Assembly (NCBI GenBank): GCA_002707155.1
Contig: PAME01000001.1
Coordinates: forward strand, 793,379 to 857,378
Origin: Crocinitomicaceae bacterium
GTDB lineage: Bacteria; Bacteroidota; Bacteroidia; Flavobacteriales_G; Salibacteraceae
Length of the DNA stretch: 64,000 nucleotides
Reading direction: 5' to 3'
The translations under genes were made by a program, and so were the position numbers. Below the pieces are notes generated by a model. The model was not told the origin of the DNA. It did not search any database and was given only the letters and a program-made list of their open reading frames with translations. This document shows, piece after piece, positions 28,555 to 37,515 of this stretch; within the stretch, counting starts at the first letter, position 1, and each line of letters opens with the position of its first letter.

Positions 28555-29430
28555 ATGAGTGTACTTGTAAATAAAGATTCAAAGATAATTGTTCAAGGTT
28601 TTACTGGAGGAGAGGGAACTTTTCATGCCGGTCAAATGATTGAATACGGAACTAATGTAGTTGGTGGTGTTACTCCAGGAAAAGGCGGACAAAGTCACCT
28701 TGATCGTCCAGTTTTTAATACCGTAGAAGATGCTGTCAAAGAAACTGGCGCTGATGTAACCATAATTTTTGTGCCGCCAGCTTTTGCTGCTGATGCAATA
28801 ATGGAAGCTGCAAATGGAGGAATCAAAGTAATCATTTGTATTACTGAAGGTATTCCCGTTGCTGATATGGTTGGTGTAAAAGAATATTTGAAGGATTACG
28901 ACTGCACACTTGTTGGGCCTAACTGCCCAGGAGTTATTACTCCAGGTGGGGCTAAAGTTGGTATTATGCCAGGTTTTGTTTTCAAGGAAGGTAGAATTGG
29001 AATCGTGTCAAAATCAGGAACACTTACTTACGAAGCAGCTGACCAAGTTGTAAAAGCAGGATTCGGTATATCAACTGCTATTGGCATTGGTGGAGATCCA
29101 ATTATTGGAACGTCAACAAAAGCTGCGGTTCAGTTATTAATGGAAGATCCTGAGACGGATGCAATTGTAATGATTGGAGAAATTGGCGGAAACTACGAAG
29201 CAGAAGCAGCTCGTTACATAAAAGCAGCTGGAAACCCTAAGCCTGTAGTAGGTTTTATTGCCGGTCAAACTGCTCCAGCTGGAAAAAGAATGGGTCACGC
29301 TGGTGCAATCATCGGTGGAGCTGAAGATACGGCAGAAGCAAAAATGAAAATTATGGCTGAGTGCGGAATTCACGTAAGTGCTTCTCCAGCAACTATTGGT
29401 TCGACATTAGCTGAAGCGTTGAAAGGATAG
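28555..29430 (+). CDS. sucD: Succinyl-CoA ligase (ADP-forming) alpha subunit
   Basis: 291 residues, full length. The CoA-binding N-terminus reads [31 protein letters not shown] and the phosphohistidine loop GHAGAIIGG follow. It interconverts succinyl-CoA and succinate with nucleotide phosphorylation in the citric acid cycle, with SucC. The beta-subunit gene is not next to it, which is common in Bacteroidota. A TACTTTTG promoter element lies at 28517-28524, and a strong terminator follows, so it is a single-gene unit. Confidence 0.97.
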   Translation: MSVLVNKDSKIIVQGFTGGEGTFHAGQMIEYGTNVVGGVTPGKGGQSHLDRPVFNTVEDAVKETGADVTIIFVPPAFAADAIMEAANGGIKVIICITEGIPVADMVGVKEYLKDYDCTLVGPNCPGVITPGGAKVGIMPGFVFKEGRIGIVSKSGTLTYEAADQVVKAGFGISTAIGIGGDPIIGTSTKAAVQLLMEDPETDAIVMIGEIGGNYEAEAARYIKAAGNPKPVVGFIAGQTAPAGKRMGHAGAIIGGAEDTAEAKMKIMAECGIHVSASPATIGSTLAEALKG

Positions 29431-29450
29431 TCAAAATAAAAAATTAAGAG

Positions 29451-29487
29451 AAAAGCCTTCTTGAAGTGATTCAAGGAGGCTTTTTTT
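29451..29487 (+). terminator. Intrinsic terminator of sucD
   Basis: AAAGCCTTCTTGAA pairs with TTCAAGGAGGCTTT around GTGA with one mismatch, followed by a run of T. It ends 57 bp after the sucD stop. No gene is seen from here to 29748 apart from the 99-bp element. Confidence 0.88.
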
Positions 29488-29629
29488 GTGAAAAAGAAAC
29501 TTTAAGCGGCTGAAACAATAATAATTCTTTGAAGAGCTCATAAGAATAGAAGCCTTTTAAAGTGTTATTGATATTGGGATATGTGTTATAACTGACAAAA
29601 AGAGATATTGGATATTTGCATAAAATAAG

Positions 29630-29728
29630 GTAGTGTTGCAGAATTATGTGGGAAATGTGAGGAATACACTCGCTAGCCGTCATGTTGAAATAAATTCAGC
29701 ATGACCCCACATCATTCTACAACACCGC
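29630..29728 (-). mobile_element. 99-bp MITE-like element, copy 1
   Basis: The reverse complement matches 55015-55113 closely along all 99 bp. It has terminal inverted repeats (TGTTGYAGAATDATGTGGG, 17 of 19 matching between ends here) and a central palindrome built on GTCATGCTGAA and TTCAACATGAC. Its flanks, ATAAAATAAG on the left and GTAAAAATAG on the right, are similar A-rich decamers, perhaps a decayed target duplication. It encodes nothing. The right end lies 10 bp before the AGGAGG of the next ORF. Confidence 0.75.
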
Positions 29729-29748
29729 GTAAAAATAGGAGGTACACT

Positions 29749-30108
29749 ATGGCAAATGATATCATTACTATTAATACCGTCTCCCAGCTTCATGAAATGT
29801 TTGGTTATGAAAAACCAAAACACCCACTCGTAACGGTAATTGACGTAAAGAAACTCAAGAATAATGCTGATTTTGTGGGAGTGAGAATGTCTAGCGAAAT
29901 GTATATGATCTCCTTAAAAGATCACGATTGTGGGATGTTGTACGGAAGAAGTCATTGCGACTTTGAAGAAGGTATTTTAGCCTTTTATGAACCCGGGCAA
30001 GTCATAACACAAACCGAAAAAATAGAAGCTGGGATTCAAAGCGGTTGGATGCTAATTTTTCACCCAGATTTGTGTTTAAACTTCTTCGTAAAGTTTTACA
30101 GCTATTAG
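29749..30108 (+). pseudogene. AraC-family regulator, N-terminal domain only
   Basis: 119 residues from the ATG preceded by AGGAGG. The sequence matches the N-terminal ligand domain of a common Bacteroidota AraC group: INTVSQLHEMFGYEKPKHPLV, then ISLKDHDCGMLYGRSHCDFEEG, FYEPGQVI and GWMLIFHPDLCL. Full proteins continue to about 290-300 residues with two helix-turn-helix motifs; here a stop follows FVKFYSY and the DNA-binding part is missing. After the stop, 30115-30165 can still be read as diverged AraC-like sequence, so an internal deletion is likely. The upstream in-frame ATG at 29701 lies inside the MITE and is rejected. It may once have controlled the reductase gene that follows. Confidence 0.7.
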
Positions 30109-30182
30109 CTTAAATTACAATTACTTTGAGTTATCAAATGAAGAAGAGATAAGCACATTATTCATTTTAAAAATCAGGAACT

Positions 30183-31247
30183 ATGAAACAAATCGATAAA
30201 ACAAAACCAGTAATGGTAACCGGAGCAAACGGATACGTTGCTAGCTGGTTGGTAAAAAGGTTGTTGGATGAAGGTATAACTGTTCATGCCGCAGTTCGAA
30301 ATCCAGCTAATAAAGCTAAGATTCAACATTTACTCGATATTGCAGAAAGTTCAAAGGGTGAATTGAAGTTTTTTAAAGCAGACTTGTTGTCGTCAGGATC
30401 ATACAAAGCGGCAATGGAAGGTTGCGAATTGGTTTACCATACTGCGTCACCTTTTTTTCTTGAAGTAAAAAATCCTCAAAAAGATTTAATAGAACCTGCA
30501 CTAAATGGTACTTCCAATGTATTGCAGAGCGCTAACGAAGTTGATTCGGTAAAGCGTGTTGTGGTTACTAGCAGTTGTGCTGCAATATATACTGATGCAA
30601 TTGACACCGTAAATGCACCCGGCGGTGCGATTACAGAGGAACTTTGGAATACAACGTCATCATTGGACTATCAACCCTATTCTTATTCAAAAACCTTGGC
30701 CGAAAAAAAAGCTTGGGAAATTGTTCAAGCACAAGATCGTTGGGATTTGGTAACTATCAACCCTTCATTTGTAATGGGTCCAGCATTAAACGCACATGCT
30801 CCGTCTGAATCATTGAGTACGTTAAAGACATTGGGAGGCGGAGATATGAAAATGGGCGCTCCCAAAATGGGGGTTGGAGTAGTAGATGTTCGCGATGTGG
30901 CCGAAGCACACTTTAAAGCAGGCTATACCCCAGAGGCGAAAGGTAGGTATATAACTTCTGGACATAATTCAGATTTTTTAGAAATGGGGACGGTACTGCT
31001 CCCCAAATTTGGAGACAGATTCCCGCTACCTAAAAAGGCTTTACCGAAGTGGTTGGTGATGTTAGTTGGACCATTAACTAATAAGGCGTTTACCAGAACG
31101 TTTGTCAAAAAGAACGTAAACATTCCATGGAAAGCAGATACGAGTAAAATTAGAAATGAGCTAGGAATGTCTTTTAGACCCTTACGAGAAACGATGGAAG
31201 ATGCTTTTCAAGTGCTCGTAGATGAAGGTATTTTGAAGGCGAAGTAA
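30183..31247 (+). CDS. NAD(P)-dependent reductase, dihydroflavonol-4-reductase-like SDR
   Basis: 354 residues of the extended short-chain dehydrogenase type. The nucleotide-binding loop is VTGANGYVASWLVKRLL; the acidic phrase FFKADLLSSGSYKAAMEGC follows; SSCAAI and YSYSKTLAEKKAWEI supply the catalytic Ser and Tyr-x-x-x-Lys. It probably reduces a small aldehyde or ketone in the cytoplasm; the substrate cannot be read from sequence. The truncated AraC-type gene upstream is a frequent neighbour of such reductases. Confidence 0.88.
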   Translation: MKQIDKTKPVMVTGANGYVASWLVKRLLDEGITVHAAVRNPANKAKIQHLLDIAESSKGELKFFKADLLSSGSYKAAMEGCELVYHTASPFFLEVKNPQKDLIEPALNGTSNVLQSANEVDSVKRVVVTSSCAAIYTDAIDTVNAPGGAITEELWNTTSSLDYQPYSYSKTLAEKKAWEIVQAQDRWDLVTINPSFVMGPALNAHAPSESLSTLKTLGGGDMKMGAPKMGVGVVDVRDVAEAHFKAGYTPEAKGRYITSGHNSDFLEMGTVLLPKFGDRFPLPKKALPKWLVMLVGPLTNKAFTRTFVKKNVNIPWKADTSKIRNELGMSFRPLRETMEDAFQVLVDEGILKAK

Positions 31248-31270
31248 ATTATAGAATTTGTTTTTGTAAT

Positions 31271-31681
31271 CTACTCCTGCTTTTCTACCCAAATTCTGTC
31301 CTTACCTTTAAATTCAGGAGTTTGGATGCTTATTACCTTGACCTCGTTTTCCGTATTGTTTTTAAAGGAATGTATTTTTCCTTGAGGAATCCGCAAATAA
31401 TCTCCTGGTTTTATAAGGTAGCTGGTGTCTCCAATAAAGAACCGCCCTTTTCCCTCAAGCACATATACCAATTCGGTATGCTCAGCGTGATAATGCGGTT
31501 TTACAGAATCTTGAACCCAAATAATGTAGGAGGATTCATAACTATCAGAGCAGAGTGAATGGACATTTACATTGTGGTCGGGAGCCGCATTTTTGAGCAC
31601 ATTTAAGTTGAAATACTCTTGTGCTTGTATAGTAACGCTTAAAAGAAGTGCAGTACAAATTGAAATCATCGATTTTATCAT
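31271..31681 (-). CDS. Secreted cupin-domain protein
   Basis: 136 residues: a signal peptide (ends VTIQAQ, about residue 20) and one cupin barrel. Cupin motif 1 appears as HYHAEHTELVYVLEGKGRF with three metal-ligand candidates (two His and Glu), motif 2 as PGDYLRIPQGKIHSFKN with the last His. Periplasmic; probably a small metal-dependent enzyme or binding protein of unknown substrate. Its start overlaps the end of fmt by 4 bp, so it is likely translated from the fmt mRNA. Confidence 0.8.
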   Translation of the reverse strand: MIKSMISICTALLLSVTIQAQEYFNLNVLKNAAPDHNVNVHSLCSDSYESSYIIWVQDSVKPHYHAEHTELVYVLEGKGRFFIGDTSYLIKPGDYLRIPQGKIHSFKNNTENEVKVISIQTPEFKGKDRIWVEKQE

Positions 31682-32622
31682 AGGTCCAATGAAATTTCCG
31701 TTTTTAAACCGGCTAAAAAACTAACAGCGTCCATTCTTTTTTTGCCTTCCAGTTGCAATTCTGTAATCCAAATTGTACCGGTAGAATTGCTAACTCCAAT
31801 TCTCTTTTTTTCGGTAATAATGGAAGGGTAGGCGTTTTTTAACTCGGATTCTTTTTTAGTACGGTATATCTTCAATTTAAGTTTCTTATTATCTACGAAT
31901 ACTTCAGTATAAGCACAAGGGTATGGGCTCAATCCTCTAATGTGATTGTGCAATTTATCAATAGATTGGCTCCAGTCAACTTTACAAATTTCCTTGTTCA
32001 GCTTTGGAGCGTCTTTTACTGCTGTTAAATCTTTCAGCAAATCTTCTTGATTGGTTAAACTATAATCTTCCGCCTTAATTTTTCGGACAGTTTTTACAAC
32101 CAGATTTGCCCCTACGTTCATCAATCGCTCGTACAAATCGCCTACGTTTTCATCGGGGTCAATCGGTACTTTTTCTTGATCGATAATCGAGCCAGTATCT
32201 ATTTCATGCTTTAAAAAAAAGGTAGTTACCCCCGTTTCTTTTTCTCCGTTCATTATCGCCCAATTAATTGGCGCTGCACCCCGATACTGTGGTAACAAAC
32301 TTCCGTGAAGATTAAAGGTGCCTAGTTTGGGCATATTCCAGACTGATTCGGGCATCATTCTAAAGGCAACAACAACCTGCAAGTCGGCATTCAATGCTTT
32401 CAATTCGTCTAGAAAATCAGCGTCTTTAAGATTGGGCGGTTGCAACAAATTTAAACCGTGTTTTTCGGCACATTGTTTTACTGCGGAACCTTGCAGTTTC
32501 TTTCCCCGTCCTGCTGGTTTGTCTGGAGCAGTTATCACCCCTACAACATTTTCACCAGCTTCAATAAGTGCTTCAAGTGATGCCACTGCAAATTCGGGAG
32601 TTCCTATAAATACAATTCTCAT
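31678..32622 (-). CDS. fmt: Methionyl-tRNA formyltransferase
   Basis: 314 residues, normal length. It starts MRIVFIGTPEFAVASLEAL and carries VVAFRMMPESVWNMPKLG, the formyl-THF loop FNLHGSLLPQYRGAAPINWA and ETGVTTFF, followed by a C-terminal domain (AYTEVFVDNKKLKLKIYRTK). It formylates initiator Met-tRNA. It lies between the MATE gene (9 bp upstream) and the cupin gene (4-bp overlap) in a minus-strand operon. Confidence 0.97.
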   Translation of the reverse strand: MRIVFIGTPEFAVASLEALIEAGENVVGVITAPDKPAGRGKKLQGSAVKQCAEKHGLNLLQPPNLKDADFLDELKALNADLQVVVAFRMMPESVWNMPKLGTFNLHGSLLPQYRGAAPINWAIMNGEKETGVTTFFLKHEIDTGSIIDQEKVPIDPDENVGDLYERLMNVGANLVVKTVRKIKAEDYSLTNQEDLLKDLTAVKDAPKLNKEICKVDWSQSIDKLHNHIRGLSPYPCAYTEVFVDNKKLKLKIYRTKKESELKNAYPSIITEKKRIGVSNSTGTIWITELQLEGKKRMDAVSFLAGLKTEISLDL

Positions 32623-32631
32623 GTGTACGAT

Positions 32632-33969
32632 TTAAACTTTAGATGATTGCCAATTTCCTTTCCACAAGTAGCCAAAAATAAGAATGCCAAAGGCAATAAA
32701 GTAGGCAAATTCAGCATACCATACCTGGTAAAGTTCTATTCCGCTTTTTGTGGTCAAATAATAGGTCAACACTAAGTAAAAAGCCACTACGGCGACTTCA
32801 ATGAATAAAGCAGTCAATGTTCTTCCAGTTCCAGATACGGCTCTAAATCCTACGATAACAACTCCAAATAGAAACAAAACAAAAGCAATAACTTTAAGAA
32901 CAGGTAGTGCTAAATTTAAGGTTTGAGCATCGTTAGAGAAGGGCGTTAAAAGATGCGCAGCTCCAAACCAAATTATAGGTTGAAATAATAACGCAAACCC
33001 AACACTAAGCGCACAAACCCTGCCCACCATTTTTAACACTAGATCCGATCGATTTTCTCCCATTAGGTTGCCTGTCAATGCGTTTGCTGCATCGCCCAAA
33101 CCAAACACTGGAATAATAAGCACCATATAAATGCTTCGGCAAATATGTGAAGCTGCTAATTCCCGCTCGCCAAGCCCTTCAATGAGCGTAAAAAAAGCAA
33201 ACCAAGAAAAGAAAGAGACGAAGTTTTGAATCATAAGTGGACTGGCGGTTTTGAGTACACTGAAGTATACACTCAGTTGAATTTTTACCTTATAAAACAA
33301 CTCATATTTCTGATGTGGATAGCAGAATATCAGGTAAAAAACAAGCATTATGCTGCTCGCTCCTTCAGCAATGTTAGAGGCAATAGCAGCTCCTTCAACC
33401 CCAAGTGCAGGAAAGCCCAAATTTCCAAATATCAAACAATAGTCTAGAAAAATATTCAGTACAGCGGCAATGGGCATTACAATACCAAGTATTTTGGTAT
33501 TTGCTGTTCCTACCAATAAGGCCATCACGGTTACATTGATAAAATTAAAGTACAATCCCCAAGAACGATAATTGAGGAAGCGCTCTATAATGGCAGCAAC
33601 AGCATCCGATTCGGTAATAAAAGGCAAAACGGAGGGTAGGCCAAGAATTAAAAAGAGTTGAAGAAGGATACCATAAAGCATCAGAAATAGTAGCGTATGA
33701 TGCACTAGTGTTCCAATTGCATTAAAGTGCTTTTCTCCATTTCGGCGAGCAATTATTATTTGAACACCAGACGAGAAACCCATTCCAATCATAATCAATA
33801 ACATGTAGATTAAACCAGCGTTTCCTGCGCCTCCTAATACAACGGGACCTAATTGACCAAGAAAGGCTGTATCGGTGAGGTTAACCATCGTCATTGAAAG
33901 CCCCATAATCATCATAGGCACAGCAATGCTTAAGATATTCTTGTACGAAATTTGTGCTAGTGGGTGCAA
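32632..33969 (-). CDS. MATE family efflux transporter
   Basis: 445 residues with about 12 hydrophobic segments in two similar halves. Typical phrases are AVPMMIMGLSMTMVNLTDTAFLGQLG at the start (first transmembrane helix), GFSSGVQIIIARRNGE, and VFGLGDAANALTGNLMGE in the second half. Family members export drugs or metabolites against Na+ or H+ across the inner membrane. The substrate is unknown. First gene of the run MATE-fmt-cupin. Confidence 0.92.
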   Translation of the reverse strand: MHPLAQISYKNILSIAVPMMIMGLSMTMVNLTDTAFLGQLGPVVLGGAGNAGLIYMLLIMIGMGFSSGVQIIIARRNGEKHFNAIGTLVHHTLLFLMLYGILLQLFLILGLPSVLPFITESDAVAAIIERFLNYRSWGLYFNFINVTVMALLVGTANTKILGIVMPIAAVLNIFLDYCLIFGNLGFPALGVEGAAIASNIAEGASSIMLVFYLIFCYPHQKYELFYKVKIQLSVYFSVLKTASPLMIQNFVSFFSWFAFFTLIEGLGERELAASHICRSIYMVLIIPVFGLGDAANALTGNLMGENRSDLVLKMVGRVCALSVGFALLFQPIIWFGAAHLLTPFSNDAQTLNLALPVLKVIAFVLFLFGVVIVGFRAVSGTGRTLTALFIEVAVVAFYLVLTYYLTTKSGIELYQVWYAEFAYFIAFGILIFGYLWKGNWQSSKV

Positions 33970-34002
33970 AATGAGCGTTGAAATTAAGGTGCGAAAATAA
34001 CC

Positions 34003-35457
34003 TTAGTCGTTCGACTCATCATCGTCGTAAGTCAGAGAAATATCAATCTGTCCAACTACTCTAAAAGATGTTCTTCTATTTTTTGCTCTCCCTGCTGGGT
34101 TGTCTGTGCCATCAGTATTCATATTGGCTGCAACGGGTTTAGTTTCTCCATATCCTTTGGCTTGAATTCGTTTTTTATCAATGCCTTTTTTTTGTAAGTA
34201 ATTGATAACCGATTCTGCTCTGCGCTGAGATAAAGAGAGGTTATAATCATCCGAACCTTTATTATCGGTATGCGAACCAATTTCAATGATCAAGCTTGGG
34301 TTTTCAATTAACAAAAGGTAAATAGAAGTATCTAGCGTTTGCATGGCAGCAGCATTTAATGAAGTATCGTCAAAAGCGTATAGAATATTAGGAATTACAA
34401 TTTCAACATCCGGAATAGGTTTTAGGGTCTGATTTTTTTCGATATTGTAGGGTTCCTTTATATTGACCGTTGTAGTTGAATCGGCGTTATTGAAGAATTT
34501 TTCTTTGTGGTATACCAGTCGATAATCCGTATTCTCTTCAAGCAGTATTTTGTAGTTTCCATTCTCATCGGTAATTACTTTGTCGGCTAAATACTCCGTA
34601 TTTTCTTCATCATTTTTGATGATCAGCCGCACTTCAACTCCAGGTTCTGGTTTGTTGGTTTCTTCATTCGTTATGGTTCCGGTGAGTTCGTGACGAATTA
34701 GGTTTTTCCATTCGAGTAAGAACAAATCGTCACAGCAGTGTGGGTGTTTTAATGAAATACTGCCTTCTCTGTTCGAAACTACAATTGCATCCTTCCGATT
34801 CGGAAAAATTTGATAATACATATCGTCGACTGGAGAATTTACTTCGATTCCAGCATTTTTTGCCTTTCCATTCCACCGACTGCCCTCACCAGTTGAGTAC
34901 TGAACATCCAGCCCTCCGTAAGATGGCCAACCAGTAGAGGAGAAGTACAATTTGTAGCTTTTATTGTCGAAACTAGGTGTCATTTCTTCGCCCATAGTAT
35001 TCACCTTTGTACCACAATTCCGCGGTTTATCAAATCGTTTTTTACTAATTCTATAACGAGTGTACCAAATATCTAATCCACCTTTTCCTCCAGGTCGGTC
35101 AGAGACAAAGTAAATGATTTCTCGATCGGGCTTTGCACTTTTCCCAACTGAGGGGTGAGTGTTCGTGTATTTGTTACTGTTTATTTCTTCGTGCAATTCT
35201 AGCGGTTCGCTCCAGGTTCCAGCATCGTCTTTTCGAAGCATAAATAACTTGCAGCGAATTTGGTTTTTCCAATTGGGTTTGCAGGAAGTGAAATAGATTC
35301 TATTTCCATCCTCAGATTGAGAAAAGCTTCCAATGTTCTTGTCATTCAAGGCATTTATTGCAATATCTGCTTCCCCTTTTAATTTCCATTCTCCTTCCGA
35401 CTTTTGGGCTTGGTAAACTTTCCGTTTTGGAATAGCACCTGGTTCTTCATTATCCAC
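34003..35457 (-). CDS. OmpA-family/PD40 protein, probably truncated at its N-terminus
   Basis: 484 residues from a GTG, the first usable start. There are PD40/WD40-like beta-propeller motifs (GSFSQSEDGNRIYFTSC, IYFVSDRPGGKGGLDIWYT, LYFSSTGWPSYGGLDVQYS), a carboxypeptidase-regulatory-like fold near 250-330, and an OmpA peptidoglycan-binding domain near 355-470 (IEIGSHTDNKGSDDYNLSLS). Such proteins are exported to the outer membrane, but no signal peptide is present and the frame stays open upstream only to 35516, with protein-like residues (ALISDSVVFK). I infer that a deletion removed the start of the gene and fused it to the DUF547 gene. It may be non-functional. Confidence 0.75.
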   Translation of the reverse strand: MDNEEPGAIPKRKVYQAQKSEGEWKLKGEADIAINALNDKNIGSFSQSEDGNRIYFTSCKPNWKNQIRCKLFMLRKDDAGTWSEPLELHEEINSNKYTNTHPSVGKSAKPDREIIYFVSDRPGGKGGLDIWYTRYRISKKRFDKPRNCGTKVNTMGEEMTPSFDNKSYKLYFSSTGWPSYGGLDVQYSTGEGSRWNGKAKNAGIEVNSPVDDMYYQIFPNRKDAIVVSNREGSISLKHPHCCDDLFLLEWKNLIRHELTGTITNEETNKPEPGVEVRLIIKNDEENTEYLADKVITDENGNYKILLEENTDYRLVYHKEKFFNNADSTTTVNIKEPYNIEKNQTLKPIPDVEIVIPNILYAFDDTSLNAAAMQTLDTSIYLLLIENPSLIIEIGSHTDNKGSDDYNLSLSQRRAESVINYLQKKGIDKKRIQAKGYGETKPVAANMNTDGTDNPAGRAKNRRTSFRVVGQIDISLTYDDDESND

Positions 35458-35480
35458 TTTAAAAACTACCGAATCGCTTA

Positions 35481-36026
35481 TTAATGCGACACATTGTGTT
35501 GAATAAAGGCTGGGTTATTCATTGCAATTTTCGTTTGACGGTTTAGTTGTTCATCTAACGTTATAGGTAAATATGCATTGTTGATTATTGGGGGACAACC
35601 TATTGCACCACAAACCAAGACAAAATGCACCCTAGGATCATTATATACTTTTCTTATTTCCTTGTTTTCCAATTTATTTAAGGTCATTTTTTTTCCACCA
35701 ATAACAACTTTTGTTGCTTCAAAAAAACCACTAATATCCATTACTGAGCTCGTTGGCCAGTTTTTTACAATTTGGTGGATGACCAATAAATTATAGCTAT
35801 TTATTAGAAAGGCTTTTCTATTTGGTTCCTTTAATAACGAAATATCTTGGTTTTTTATCTGCGCTACCAATATGTTTAACTCTTCTGGGTGTTCAGCTAG
35901 AGTTGCATAATCGACTGCACTATTTGAAACGTAGGTTGAAAAGAACGCGTTGCTTTTTCCAAAGAAATCTTGAGCCGCTACCGATACGGTTAAGACAATA
36001 AACGTAAATACTAAAACAATGCGCAT
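35481..36026 (-). CDS. DUF547 protein, probably truncated at its C-terminus
   Basis: 181 residues from the ATG that opens a clean signal peptide (MRIVLVFTFIVLTVSVAAQ). The body matches DUF547: RKAFLINSYNLLVIHQIVKNWP, VHFVLVCGAIGCPP and the region LNRQTKIAMNNPAFI. Family members go on for another 60-70 residues with a conserved Trp-Tyr-rich end; here the sequence stops after IQHNVSH. The truncated OmpA-family gene begins only 23 bp later. DUF547 proteins are exported and of unknown function. The loss of the end probably disables it. Confidence 0.72.
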   Translation of the reverse strand: MRIVLVFTFIVLTVSVAAQDFFGKSNAFFSTYVSNSAVDYATLAEHPEELNILVAQIKNQDISLLKEPNRKAFLINSYNLLVIHQIVKNWPTSSVMDISGFFEATKVVIGGKKMTLNKLENKEIRKVYNDPRVHFVLVCGAIGCPPIINNAYLPITLDEQLNRQTKIAMNNPAFIQHNVSH

Positions 36027-36186
36027 TATTAAAAATTGAACTTTTAACAAAAGTGGACGAACTAAGCATTCAAAAGTGTTACTTATCATACATTTTGAAG
36101 AAATTGTTTAACGGAATAGATTCATTGTCCCTAAAACGACATCGATGGTTCGATTAACTGATTTTCTTTGTAGTTCTGTAAAGAGC

Positions 36187-37515
36187 ATGGAACGAATTGT
36201 AATCATAGGAAACGGGATATCTGGAATAACTACTGCTAGGCATGTTCGTAAGCGAAATAGCCAAGCAGAAATTGTAGTTATTTCATCAGAAACGAAATAC
36301 TTTTTTTCTCGTACTGCCCTTATGTATGCCTTCATGGGGCATATGAGGAAGGAGCACATGAAACCCTATGAAGATAATTTTTGGGCTAAGAATAGGATTG
36401 AATTGTGTTTTGCACATGTTAACACCATTGACTTTAGCAATCAAAAGCTTCATTTTGCAAATGGAAAACAAACCAATTATAGCAAACTGATACTTGCTTT
36501 AGGCTCTAAGCCAAACAAATTCGGATGGCCGGGTCAAGACTTAAAAGGAGTGCAGGGATTGTATTCATACAATGACTTAGAGTTAATGGAAGAGAACGCT
36601 AAGCACCTGCGTAAAGCTGTTATTGTTGGTGGTGGACTTATTGGAGTTGAAATGGCAGAAATGCTTCGAAGTCGAAACATTGAAGTTGATTTTTTAGTTC
36701 GAGAAAATCGGTTTTGGGGCAATGTGCTACCAAAAGAGGAAGGCGATTTAGTGCGCAGACACATTGAGGATCATGGGGTAAATCTAATTTTTGAAACTAA
36801 CCTCTTGGAGATATTAGCTGATGAAAACGGACGCGTAAGAGCTGTGAAAACCGATTCGCAAGGAGAAATTGAATGTCAGTTTGTTGGACTAACCGCAGGT
36901 GTAAGTCCCAATATTGAATTCTTAAAAGAAACGCAATTAGAAACCGACCGGGGAATAGTGGTGAATGAATTTTTAGAAACAAATCAACCAAATGTTTATG
37001 CGATCGGAGATTGCGCCCAATTCAAAGTGGCGCCAAAAGGCCGAAGAAATATTGAACAGGTTTGGTACACCGGCCGAATGATGGGAGAAGTATTGGCAAA
37101 AACGATAATTGGCGAAAAAACAGCATATAAACCGGGTAACTGGTTTAATTCTGCCAAATTTTTTGACATTGAATATCAAACTTATGGAGTGGTTTCCGCG
37201 CAAATAGAAGTAGAAAATGAACACTTTTATTGGGAACATAAGGACGGAAAAATTGGAGTGAAATTCGTTTTTAACAAAGCAAGTGAGCAGTTTTTGGGTA
37301 TCAATACATTTGGAATAAGAATGCGTCACGAGTTATTTGATAATTGGCTAACTCAATCAAAATCAATTGATTTTGTAATGGAGCATCTGGAGGATGCCAA
37401 CTTCGATCCTGAGTTGTACAAACAATATGGAAGCGAAATAGTGAGTGCCTACAACCAGCAATTCGAAAAAAAAATACAGCTTAAGAAAAAGAAATGGGCA
37501 AGAATATTTTCATAG
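36187..37515 (+). CDS. FAD/NAD(P)-dependent oxidoreductase (pyridine nucleotide-disulphide type)
   Basis: 442 residues from the ATG preceding RIVIIGNGISGITTA, the FAD dinucleotide loop. Further motifs are LILALGSKPN, a second dinucleotide loop VIVGGGLIGVEMAEML (NAD(P)H), and NVYAIGDCAQF, the FAD-contacting Asp. Related proteins are nitrite- or rubredoxin-reductase-like electron carriers; the C-terminal 140 residues are less conserved. Its end overlaps the beta-barrel gene by 22 bp and the polyferredoxin follows, so it is likely to feed electrons into a membrane chain. Confidence 0.88.
   Translation: MERIVIIGNGISGITTARHVRKRNSQAEIVVISSETKYFFSRTALMYAFMGHMRKEHMKPYEDNFWAKNRIELCFAHVNTIDFSNQKLHFANGKQTNYSKLILALGSKPNKFGWPGQDLKGVQGLYSYNDLELMEENAKHLRKAVIVGGGLIGVEMAEMLRSRNIEVDFLVRENRFWGNVLPKEEGDLVRRHIEDHGVNLIFETNLLEILADENGRVRAVKTDSQGEIECQFVGLTAGVSPNIEFLKETQLETDRGIVVNEFLETNQPNVYAIGDCAQFKVAPKGRRNIEQVWYTGRMMGEVLAKTIIGEKTAYKPGNWFNSAKFFDIEYQTYGVVSAQIEVENEHFYWEHKDGKIGVKFVFNKASEQFLGINTFGIRMRHELFDNWLTQSKSIDFVMEHLEDANFDPELYKQYGSEIVSAYNQQFEKKIQLKKKKWARIFS

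Noticed and set aside
28480-28555. A sucC gene next to sucD
   Set aside because: Only 77 bp of non-coding DNA lie between xth and sucD, and the downstream side is a terminator.
29701-29748. Upstream in-frame start for the AraC-type ORF
   Set aside because: These codons belong to the 99-bp mobile element; the ATG at 29749 has AGGAGG at proper distance and starts the conserved domain.
36145-36186. Upstream start for the FAD oxidoreductase
   Set aside because: The extra 14 residues precede the canonical RIVIIGNG start and have no family support; ATG 36187 fits.
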